Assembly: GCF_030463565.1 (NCBI RefSeq)
Contig: NC_134649.1
Location: 39,829,044-39,893,043 of the forward strand
DNA: 64,000 nt
Source: Pelecanus crispus
Taxonomy: Eukaryota; Chordata; Aves; Pelecaniformes; Pelecanidae
Direction: 5' to 3'
Under the pieces are notes generated by a model. That model worked only from the letters and a program-made list of their open reading frames with translations, searched no databases and was not told the DNA's origin. This document shows, piece by piece, positions 1-9,524 of this stretch; positions within the stretch are counted from its first letter, which is position 1, and every line of letters begins with the position of its first letter. The position numbers and the translations under genes were made by a program.

Positions 1-1552
1 CTTTCCTGTAATAAATTGAGCAGAATGGGTCCCTTAGCATCATTTTGTATATAGTCCTTGGCAGCGGGAGCGTTACCAAGACACACCAGCTCTCATTCCT
101 CTGGGAGGGCTGTCAGAGTGGCCAGCAGAGTTCACTCTTCATCCCTTGCTTTGTGGCTGCTACATGATTGCATGCAAGGTTTCTTTTTTTTCAAAATCAA
201 TTTCACCTTTTACGTACCTTCCCAACATCCCCCCACCCTTCCCCAAACTATTCATGTTTAGGGTAGGTCTTCTGCTACCCTGAAGTCTAAAACACATACA
301 TTGAAGATATCTGCTGGAATCTTGTCTGTGCTGGCAGTGGTAGGAGAGACCTGTGAACGTTTAATGACATGAACCACTATGATTATATGTGTCTTTGAAA
401 GCTATGATGGAGATCTAGCTGAACTCCACTCCCTTATCCTTTGACATCCACCTTTTCTAAAAAATATTTGCTAGTGTCATATTGGAGTGGATCAATAAAG
501 CATATGACCTTGCTACTAGAAAAAAATCCTGAATGTATCTTTGATGAGATTGAATCTACCACCTTCTAACACTTCCACATGTTGTTTGATTTCTTTGGAT
601 CAGTAGGAAGAGCCCAAACATTAGCTGAATGGTCTTGTAATCTTCAGGAGAAGAACCTCTGTTCCAAGATGGGGGAGTCTCTTTCTTAAAAGGCCCCTTT
701 GTATTTTCTTGGATGTTTTACATATGTTGCACCTGTACATGAGAACTTCATCCAGATATGAAATATGCACTTCAAAGTGTGCTTCCATACACCACTGAAA
801 CCAGAGTCTGTGCATTTGATAAATCAAATGGGAGTCTAATCTGATTATACAGATACCACGTAGCTACAATGGCTACGATGCAATTACTTCTTCAGCCATG
901 GACCTTTGATAGTGGGCCTTTTCTTCAAAAGGAAGGTTTATCTCCTATACTGGTCAAAATCTTTTCAGTTGTCCACCTGCTTTTTTTACTAAATTCCATC
1001 TAGTCTATGCAGAGTTGGGAACTACCAATCCTTCTTTAATGTGCATTACCAACATGAGTAAGTTTATTTTGATTTTGGTATCTCTCTTCCATTTAAGAGT
1101 ACATTTTTTCCTTTATGTAGAACAGTATTCATGAAGACGCATGTTTTCTAACCGTGACGTTGGATTAGTATCTGCAGATTTGGGATCTATCCAATGCTCC
1201 ATTCTCTCTGGCAAAATTTTTAATTCCATCCTAGTTGAAGCAAATCCAATTTTTTTTTAAAAAGGCAAAATCCAACCACAACCAGCCAAAACTCCCCCAC
1301 AAACCTGAAATCTGTCTATCTGAACTCCTTGGCTGAAATTGGAGAAGTCTCAAGCAGAGATTTTCCAGAGTATGCTCAAGTCTGTAGCAATAACCACACC
1401 AGCTTCTTGAGCCTGATCGCTTTGACATCTCCACCAGTTTCCCATTTCATAATGGCGCAGGGGAAGGTAGAAGGCAAACATGACCTTGATGCACTTTTAT
1501 AAGCACAGTGTGTCAACAAAAGACGGGAAGAAAGAGAAAAGCATTTGCAATT
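1..1552. other. Unannotated intergenic or intronic DNA
   Basis: No gene, RNA or repeat was recognised here. The open frames are at most 68 codons and unlike any family I know. The base composition is balanced to AT-rich, with a short T8/A5 patch near 1251-1265. Confidence 0.6.
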
Positions 1553-1830
1553 CAGTAGGGATCAGCAACCCTTCAGAAAGTGCTGTACAGTAGCAAACAA
1601 GTGATGGTCTCGTGCAAATCATTACAGGCTCCAACAGGAACCCTTGCTGATGATGTGCTCTGGCGCTCACCAAGTTTCATTCTGACAAAGCATGACTTCG
1701 TTTTCCTTGTTTGCTGGCCTGCACTGCCAGGCCATGGGGCTTTGCCCTCCTATTTGAGGGAAAGAGAAGCCCTGATGTTGGCTTCAGGGGCTGCCTTTCA
1801 TGCCGAAACGTTTTCAGCCTAATCTCTTTT
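1553..1830. mobile_element. Possible ancient hAT-type DNA transposon remnant
   Basis: The left edge at 1553-1582 (CAG, then GGGATCAGCAACCCTTCAG) resembles the terminal inverted repeat and subterminal phrase of a non-autonomous hAT family common in sauropsids, remembered as GGGTCGGCAACCTTTCAG. No convincing partner TIR (GGTTGCCNACCCCTG-like) was found downstream, so the right limit is a guess. The 80-codon frame inside (1580-1822) resembles no known protein. A chance match at one end is quite possible. Confidence 0.28.
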
Positions 1831-3131
1831 ATTGGCAGCAACCAAAGTCAGATGCTTAAACCTCATATGGAGACTGAATAATGCAAAAAGAGGTTGTACC
1901 CAACTGCCTCATGTACTCATACGTGCCCAAGTGCTGCAAAGCCACAGACCCCAAATGTCTTTCTCCTCTTTGTCTCTTCTACTGGCCTTCAGTAACTTGA
2001 GCCCCTCAACTGCATGGAGGGTGGTAGGTCCTTTCGTACACTCATATTAACTAGTTCCCCTTGGACTCAAGATTTATATTCTGTGTTTTCCAAAGGCAGG
2101 TATGAAGGCTGGCTGCTTGCAGGTGCTGCCACTACTGCTAAGCTTCCACTTTACATTCCCCAAATTCCAGCCTGGTTTGTCTACGCAGATATCTCTTGGC
2201 TGTTTAAATTGAAAACCAGTAACATTGAAATACACTGAGGTCAAATAGAAAGTCAAACAACTGCTTTAGGCTTAGAGTAAGAGAGTACCAGGTGAGAGAG
2301 ATTCTGTGGGCAGCAAAGCTAAAGGAACTGACCTTTAATGCAGTAGTGGAACCACCTCTACAGAGACACACAGACTGAGCAGAGATATGATGTAAAAACA
2401 GGAGAAACAGGTAGTTGAAAAATTCCCAATGATTTTAATTCCAGGGAAATTCCAAAGCAGGACTAGCTGTAGTGCATCCAAGCTGCAAATGTTCTGAAAG
2501 TTCAGCATTTTTAGCAGTGTTTTCAAGATCTGTTCAAACCACTGCCATCGTTTTTTTCCCCAAGCCTTCTACCAGTGAGCAAAAATGACAAAGCAGAGCT
2601 AGAAATCTGAATATTAAAATTATCACTAACTGCACATTCTCAATGGCCGTAAAGAGAAAGACAACCTGATGTGAAGAAAAGCCGTTACTAGAGTTCATGC
2701 AATAGCATATGTGTGTGAGGCAGTGAGGATTCATGGTGTGGTAGATGAAACCATGTTACTGTATACAGAGTGATTTGGGTATAGTAACTGTTACATCTGA
2801 ATGATCATGACATGCAAGTAGAGGAAACAATGATGTTTCCAGACTCTGCAGAGAACCAAAATCCCTGCTTCATCTGGCGCAGCTGAACTTTGCAGCCAAG
2901 TGCTTAATGCCATACCAGGTCAGTTGGGATATAATTGTCTCTTACCAGAACAGTCAAAAGTTACAGAGTTCACTATCTGCTGGCTAAGTGACACCTAGAA
3001 ATTCTTTCCAGACTTACAAACAAGCAAAGAGACAAGTTTGAACCTGAACTTCAGGGTAATCACGCCACTCAGGAGCATAAACAAACATGGCATCAACTGG
3101 AAAATTATTCTTGAGGCGTTACTTTTGACTG
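1831..3131. other. Unannotated non-coding DNA
   Basis: I see no recognisable gene or repeat. Frames reach at most 74 codons and lie on both strands without splice context. Confidence 0.55.
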
Positions 3132-3139
3132 ATCCAGAC

Positions 3140-3242
3140 GAGAAGTTTCCAAAGTTAGGGTCGCGACCCCGAGGAGTGCTGATGGAAGAGAGGTCATGAG
3201 CCTGGAAATGAGGTTGCAAGCCGAAAAGCTTGGGAACTGCTG
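3140..3242. mobile_element. 103-bp hAT-like miniature inverted-repeat element (MITE)
   Basis: The left end (GAGAAGTTTCCAAAG, 3140-3154) and the reverse complement of the right end (CAGCAGTTCCCAAGC, 3228-3242) agree at 10 of 15 positions. Both resemble the CAGNGGTTCCCAAA-type terminus of hAT-Charlie-like elements. The inside carries the typical subterminal phrase GGGTCGCGACCCC (3159-3171), and a GGTCATGAGC-like phrase follows. Flanking octamers ATCCAGAC (3132-3139) and ATGTAGAC (3243-3250) match at 6 of 8 bases, which fits the 8-bp target duplication made by hAT transposases. It has no coding capacity, so any mobilisation would have needed a transposase in trans. Its divergence indicates an old insertion. 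Confidence 0.55.
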
Positions 3243-3250
3243 ATGTAGAC

Positions 3251-5168
3251 AGATGCATGGTCACGTCAAGGGGGTCCCCTTGGAATATCCTTTTTCCCCC
3301 TCTCCTGCCTTGGAAACAGTAACTCCAGTGAGTTTTAAAGCTGACAAGCCTAGCCTGTTTATAGCACACTGCTGAATTTTTAAAAGTGGATCTCTGGAAA
3401 TGAGCCCAAGATGATTAGGGTGATGGGAGCAAGGAAAGCTCTGGAGGGAAGGCTGTGGGACAAAGAGAAGGGGAGGAGAGACAGGTCTGTGGGAAATACA
3501 GGATCTACCAAGCAAAAATAAGATTCAACAGTGTCGATGGGAAGAGATAGAGGCTTTTTAAGGTTGTAGTGAAGCTTTAGACTCTAACTTGAAAGGTCAG
3601 ATACCTCTCCCAACAAGTTCAAGGGATGTGCTTGCGCTTCTCCTCTGTGAGAAGCTGCTGGTGCTGAGCCCAGATACCTTAGTGTGGAAGCTAACATAGG
3701 TTTTGGTGGAATTAATGTGTGGCCAGAGTAAGGACTGTACAACCAACGCATAGGCAGAAATAAGGTAGTTGTCTTTGAGCAAGTCTCCAAATGGCCTCCT
3801 TTACTGTCCTTGTGTTTCAAAAGCTACCAAAGCTAGGCCCTGAATTTACGTGTGCTAAGAGTAAACCACTGTTATTTGGAACTTCAGTGGTTTACTTTAT
3901 AATACTCATATTGTGAAAAAAAGTGGAAAATACAAGCAGACCAGAAAATTAGTGTAGTTTACGCTACTAATTTTGTATCTTGTCATTATTAAGGAAAACA
4001 TTTCAAGTTTTAGGAATGTTTGGTAAAAGTCTCTAAATGTTGAATGTTGCAGATTTTTCATGTCAGCAGGAATAAGCAGTTGTTAGTGGTGTAAATGTTC
4101 AGCCCAGACCAGGGACTCACAGTGCCTCAGTTGCTGATGAGAGTCCTATTTCTCGGAAAGCCCTGCAGAACCACCTTGTGAGCACTGGATTGCTGTCATA
4201 CCTCCCATGTCGGGGTCCCTGCAGTACAAGTCTACTTGTAGCCAAGCCTCTGAGGTTTGCGGAAACCCGCTGAACTCTCCTCTAGAAATCACAGAAAATA
4301 AACAGAGTGCTGGTAAGTCAGGTGGGCTTTTATAATACCAAACTAACGTCAGTACAAGAGGAGCGTCAGCATCATGAAATGGATATCTTGAACAATGCCT
4401 GGGCATGGAGGAGACAAGCAATAGATTTGGGGAAATTAAGAGGGAGTATAGCAATAGCAAAGGTTCAAGTCAGGGGTGGGAAATGGGCCTGGAGGTTGAT
4501 AAGCCAACATAGACCATCACTGAAAAGCAAACATTAGGTCCGTGTGGTGCAATACCTAGCTGTGGCTACGTGCAAGGTACAACACAGAGGTAAAGTCAAT
4601 ACTATTGTGTGGTATTTATTTAATAGTGTTATGTTGAGAGGTATTTGTGTACAGGGAGGTTTTTGCAGCCACCTGCAGCCAGTGAGTTTCCTGAGTGCTG
4701 TCTTTCAGGCTCAAAGATGGAGGGACTGGTCCTGCTTCGGTGGTGAGTGAGGTGCCGTGAGCCAGCACTGGAGGTACTAGGCCACAGGACAATGTGGAAC
4801 CAAGTTGCCTGGTTGCCCCAGTTACTATTACAGGGACTAAAATATTGACCCAGACCCATAGGTGCTAGAGAGAGTGGAAGCAAGGAGACGGTGTCATGAA
4901 CAAGACCCTGAGAGCAAGTAGAGGTAGGGTTTTTTGAGCCTTAAACCCATTGGTGGGGTGGACCTAGGGGCTTCTGAGCAAGGAAACTCTCTACTGCTGC
5001 TTGTTTCTAGCAAGATAAAGACTTTGTGAGCCTTTTTATGACTAAATGAACTTATGCCAAGCCTGCACATCTTCAAATAGCAGCTAGTTGGTCAAGCAAA
5101 CAATGCCTAATCTTCAGGCCTCTGTGTCAACGGCCCTGGGAGCTTTGCTCTGGAAGTCACCTAATTTT
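3251..5168. other. Unannotated non-coding DNA
   Basis: No gene was recognised. Frames are up to 104 codons on both strands with no family resemblance. A 25-base segment at 4709-4733 sits between an AG acceptor (GTCTTTCAG) and a GTGAGT donor, but it is too short and isolated to call an exon. Confidence 0.55.
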
Positions 5169-5276
5169 CATAGAATCATAGAATCGTTTAGGTTGGAAAA
5201 GACCTTTAAGATCATCCAGTCCAACCATTAACCTAACATTACCAAGTCCACCACTAAACCAATTAAGGGTAGAGTA
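5169..5276 (-). mobile_element. Short CR1-tailed retroposon, copy 1
   Basis: Read on the minus strand, this ends in the CR1 3' terminal octamer repeat (ATTCTATGATTCTATG, reverse complement of 5170-5185). The conserved CR1 3' UTR phrase lies in front of it (GGTTGGAAAAGACC at 5191-5204, as read on +). At the other end it leaves the usual CR1 path after CCACTAAACC. Instead of continuing ATGTCCC it has AATTAAGGGTAGAGTA (5261-5276), then stops abruptly. A copy at 34049-34156 differs at only about six of 108 positions and ends at the same base. It has no coding capacity. It is either a CR1 3' UTR subfamily with an internal deletion or a short non-autonomous family mobilised by CR1 reverse transcriptase. 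Confidence 0.8.
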
Positions 5277-5332
5277 GCAACCCCACGCCTCCTGGCTTTG
5301 TGGCTGGATCATTTATAATGAAAGTAAAAACT

Positions 5333-5790
5333 AGGAATCATTAAGATTGGAAAGGACCTCTAAGATCATCAGTCCAATCATCAAACCAACACCCCCATGC
5401 CCACTAAACCATGTCCCCAAGTGCCACGTCTACCTGTTTTTTGAACTCTTCCAGGGATGGTGACTCCACCACCTCTCTGGGCAGCCTGTTCCAATGCTTG
5501 ACTACTCTTTCCGTGAAGAAATTTTTTCTAATATCCAATCTAAACCTCCCCTGGCGCAGCTTGAGGCCATTTCCTCTTGTCCTTTCACTAGCTACTTGAG
5601 AGAAGAGACCAACACCCACCTTGCTACAACCTCCTTTCAGGTAGTTGTAGAGAGCGATAAGGTCTCCCCTCAGCCTCCTCTTCTCCAGACTAAGCAATCC
5701 CAGTTCCCTCAGCCGCTCCTCATAAGGCCTGTGCTCCAGACCCTTCACCAGCTTCATTGCCCTTCTCTTTGCAGGAGGCTCTGGACTGAA
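5333..5790 (-). mobile_element. 5'-truncated CR1 LINE, 3' end of ORF2 plus 3' UTR
   Basis: On the minus strand this holds the last part of CR1 ORF2 (5404 to about 5790) followed by a 3' UTR of about 70 bp (5333-5403) with the phrase GATTGGAAAGGACC. Everything upstream, including the endonuclease and reverse transcriptase catalytic motifs, is missing, as is usual for CR1 insertions. The terminal octamer repeat is not intact, only a half unit near 5335-5340. A separate CR1-tailed copy in the same orientation begins 56 bp further on (5276), so one may have inserted beside or into the tail of the other. The sequence reads open over its whole preserved ORF part, suggesting it is not very old. Confidence 0.9.
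5404..5790 (-). pseudogene. CR1 ORF2 (reverse transcriptase polyprotein) C-terminal fragment
   Basis: About 128 codons match the C-terminal region of CR1 ORF2, downstream of the reverse transcriptase domain. Diagnostic stretches are [35 protein letters not shown], and [20 protein letters not shown] with [12 protein letters not shown] at the end. It terminates at TAG (5404-5406), the expected place just before the CR1 3' UTR. The open frame extends upstream to a TTG at 5806-5808, but those first codons are flanking sequence, so no native start exists. The YADD active-site region is absent because of 5' truncation, and the fragment cannot be functional by itself. No frameshift or stop interrupts the retained part. 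Confidence 0.88.
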
Positions 5791-5808
5791 TCTGTAGGTA
5801 AGACTCAA

Positions 5809-8800
5809 TTAAGACTTTTATGTGTATATCTCTTAGGTGCAGAAATCATTTTAATGAAGTCATAGAGATCATTCACATATAAAGTTACAGGCATGCTTCA
5901 GATGTGACCAGTTGGGTGCAGAACCAGCCCTTATCTCCAGTTCTGGTGACCCAGTCTGGACCAGTCTACACAAGTTTCTTTTCAGGGTTTAAACCAAGCC
6001 TTTGGTTTGTTTGAGAAATTCAAGGTTTTATTTTCATAATTACCTTTAGTTTTGGAGCTGCCCTTAAGGCTATTTGGAATCCATTGAAACGTGCTGAACT
6101 CTAAATCAGAGGTTTCTGTATTTCATGTCAAATGCAGAGAAATCAAGTATGAGGTTTCTGCTTCAATCATGTAGAAGTTTGTTTTAACTTCCAAAGCAGA
6201 CTGTGTTCTCTTCAAAGAAAATGCTAACTTCTGTTTAATGCTGAGCTCAGAATATATCATTTCAGGCAGGCTAGTTTTTCACATAAAAGCATGTGACTTT
6301 AATTTCTCAAACATTTCCCCAAGTATCGTCATGATGCTTGAAATTGTCATAGTTTTCACATGCAACTAGTGGCCATGCAACGTAAAGAAAGGGTCTAGAG
6401 GTATGTTACAGGATATTCATGGCCAACTTGTGCCATGACTCAAGTGATTGTTGGCTTTAGTACAGTAATAATCTAGCCCTATATTTGACCCAGCCCATCT
6501 CTTTAGGTACACTTTATCTCCCATGTACTTCTGTTAGTAATTTGTTTGGTTTTTTCCTTGATACTATCTGTAAACATCTCAAGGTATATGGCATCCTCTT
6601 TGCAGGGAAACTTTTCTAGAGGACTGGCAGGAAGTTTTGATTCTCACATGCAGTCTAACTATTCCTGTTCTTAATTCTTCCTGTTACTGCTGACTACAGA
6701 TCTCATCTCTGTGATGGCACCCTTAAAATAAACTGTTATCAGGTTTACATGTTGGTTGTTGGTATATGATGTAAGGACTCATTCCTACCCCCCTAATGGA
6801 ACTCCTAGATACCAAAGGGAACTTTTCCTGGACAACAACAACAAAAAAACTCTTTTCAGCCTATCAGAAATCTGTAAGTCTTTAGAATAAGTCCTTTACC
6901 CAAAATGTAATGCTCCAGTTGAAAGCCAGGCATGATAAAAATGACAGATAAAAACCATGAAAACAGATAAAAAACATGAAAAAACCCAACCAAGGGGCTC
7001 TTTTTGCTACAGGCTATTACGGAGCATAGCTGTAGAAACAGATCAATTCACTTAATGACGTGCCTTTGGAGTATAACGTTTCTGTTTGTAGACAGCAGAC
7101 CTTTTTTTGTATTTATGTATTAACAGGGCTTCTCCTAATGAGATTAAAGGTCACAGCTCCTTATGTATGGATTTGTGTATGTGACTGTGACATATGAATT
7201 TGTTACCAAGATACTATGTGAAGCAAACATCCTAGGGCCTTCCAAGTTGGCAAGTTGATGCTGATCTCTGAGTCATCTCAGCCCAAAATATTATTTTGTA
7301 TTTTTACAATATTTCAGGCTGTAGAAAGAACATCAGCCATCTTATCTGACTGATGCTATCAGGTGCTTTCCATTAGTTTCCTAACACATATCCTAGAGAC
7401 AGCCAGACACGCACTAAGTCTGGATCGAATGGCAGTGAAATTAAGTGGGATTCAGTTTATCAGAAAGGTGGAGCCGCTCAGCTAACTACAGCAACTGATT
7501 TGTAGGAGGATAAGGCCTTGACAAGTTCTTTCAAGCTTCATGTAATTTGTGTCATCTCATTTGTTGCTTTCTTCATCTCCCTTCTCTTTTCCTCTTCCCT
7601 GTATATTGTCATCTTTTCTTAGTTTATACAAACACATACTGCTACAGATAGATTTTTCTGCTGTGGCTGGTCTGGTGGTGGAACTGGGCAGACTCATGGC
7701 AGATCCAGGCATGGCCAGCATCCAGGCTTTGTAAAGGAATGTTATGGCTGAATATTGCAGTTTTAGAAGATTAGCATAAGTTAAGAAAATTATTTTCATG
7801 AACATAAATTTTTGGTAGGCAAAACTTTACTGAGAAGTACCTCACTTTTAGTTTCCAGCAATCAGAAAGTGAAATTCTTTCACATGTTTACATGCAGGGA
7901 AAGCTGAACGTCAGGAAGTCACATGATTTCCAGTAACACCCCATATATAGACATTTAGATGATGAAAGCAATAAAAAAAACCCTTGCCGTTACAAGTCTC
8001 CTGAAGCTGACATGTATTATCTCTGTGTAGCCATGCTACCACATGTATGGCATAAGGTTCCTTCCCTGGTTGTTTCAAGAATTTATATCACTAGGTATTT
8101 CGGGGAAGTCGTAGTCCCAAACTGAATGTGCAGCGGCTGATACAGGGGGGACGTTTCTTTGAAAGCTCACATGACCGTATCCAGTAGAAAGAAAAGGACA
8201 ACCCCTTGTGTACCTGATTGTTAATAGCTAAGTTATTAAAACTAAGCAAATCTCAGGCAAATAACAGTGTAACAGAAGGAAGAACTTTATCAGAATCAGG
8301 AAAGTAGGATCTAGGAAAGGAAGGGTCCACTGTTAGCTAATAAGTCTTAGATGTGCATTTTCTACCAACTCTTCACCTCCTGTTATTCCCAAATGACTAC
8401 AAGCCTTGCTTCTTCCATCTCCCATAGAGGACAGTATAGCTAAGAAGAGATATCCTGAAATAATGTGATATATGTTTATGTTGTTGGATAAATAATGTAA
8501 AAATATGCTTTTGTTGTTGATCTTGCCTGCATGGGCTGAGATCTTTGTTCAGTTCCAATGAAACAGGTTAATTCCACAGATCTGAGATGTTCCTGGTACT
8601 TCATCTGACTCTTCCTAGGTAGCTCTAAGTCAGATCCTGCATCCTGATGTGTGTGTGCTCTTTCTGGATACCTATGAATGAAGTGTGGAGAAGGTGTTTG
8701 TGGAGTTTAGTGTGATTTATCCCTTTGCTGACTCCGTGGGCTATGGTTAAAGGGGAGTTCGGAAACTGAACAGAATCATTACACCAGATATGGTCGAAAA

Positions 8801-9499
8801 GTGCCGTGTGTTTTCCCTTCAGAGAAGGGAGCTGAGCTAAGTCACAATAAAAGCAATTGTGGGATTTTTGGAAGGGAGTAGATGGCATAGGGAGAGAGCA
8901 ATGTGTTGCAAGTGGGTAGATCCAGCCCATGGGTACCATATGTTTTGAAATCCCTGTGGTCTGGATAGTGACCAGCCAGTTTTTTTTAGCCTGAGGCTCC
9001 CAGCTCCACCCCACTGAGCAAGGAGTTCCTGCTGCTATAGAGGCCAAAAAGTGCCTTAGCACCCTGGAGCCCTTCTGTTATCAACATAAATACACATAGG
9101 GCACCTTTGCAACAGGATGTTTGCAAAGAGAACTGGAGGTCACTGCTGCCTATACCCTGCTTTTCTGCAGGCTGCTGCTTTGATGTATTTCTGCATCGTC
9201 AAACTTCACCAAAATCCATGTTTGAAGTGCAGATTTCCTCCAGACAAACCTCGGGTTGATGAACTCTGCATAGGAGGGAGGCTGGCCTGTGTAGAAGTGT
9301 CAGCATTGACTGCAGGATGCAGAACAAGATCTGAAATACAGGGGTCTGGGAGGCAGAAACTGTGTGATGAGGCCTTTCTGTTCTTATAATTAAGATATTA
9401 GTATGGTTGGGCTCCTTCTTTCATAATACACCCCTGTTAGGACTATCAAAACCACTCCTTCAGAGAAGGTCTGCAGCCAGTTATCCAGATAATGAAGAA
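5809..9499. other. Unannotated non-coding DNA, AT-rich
   Basis: No gene or RNA was recognised. The longest frame (8625-9062, minus, 145 codons) resembles no known family and lacks supporting splice signals. Short A-rich patches with AACCCAACCAA-type sequence occur near 6838-6847 and 6970-6995. Confidence 0.5.
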
Positions 9500-9524
9500 G
9501 GGCAGGGAGAGGGAGGGAGGGGGG
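9500..9524 (+). other. G-quadruplex-capable G-rich tract
   Basis: The plus strand carries G3-N2-G3-N3-G3-N1-G3-N1-G6 with very short loops, satisfying the canonical four-run quadruplex pattern. There is no gene context to suggest a promoter role. Formation in vivo is inference. Confidence 0.6.

Noticed and set aside
4709..4733. Micro-exon between GTCTTTCAG and GTGAGT
   Set aside because: Twenty-five bases with no other exon nearby; such pairs of motifs occur by chance in 64 kb.
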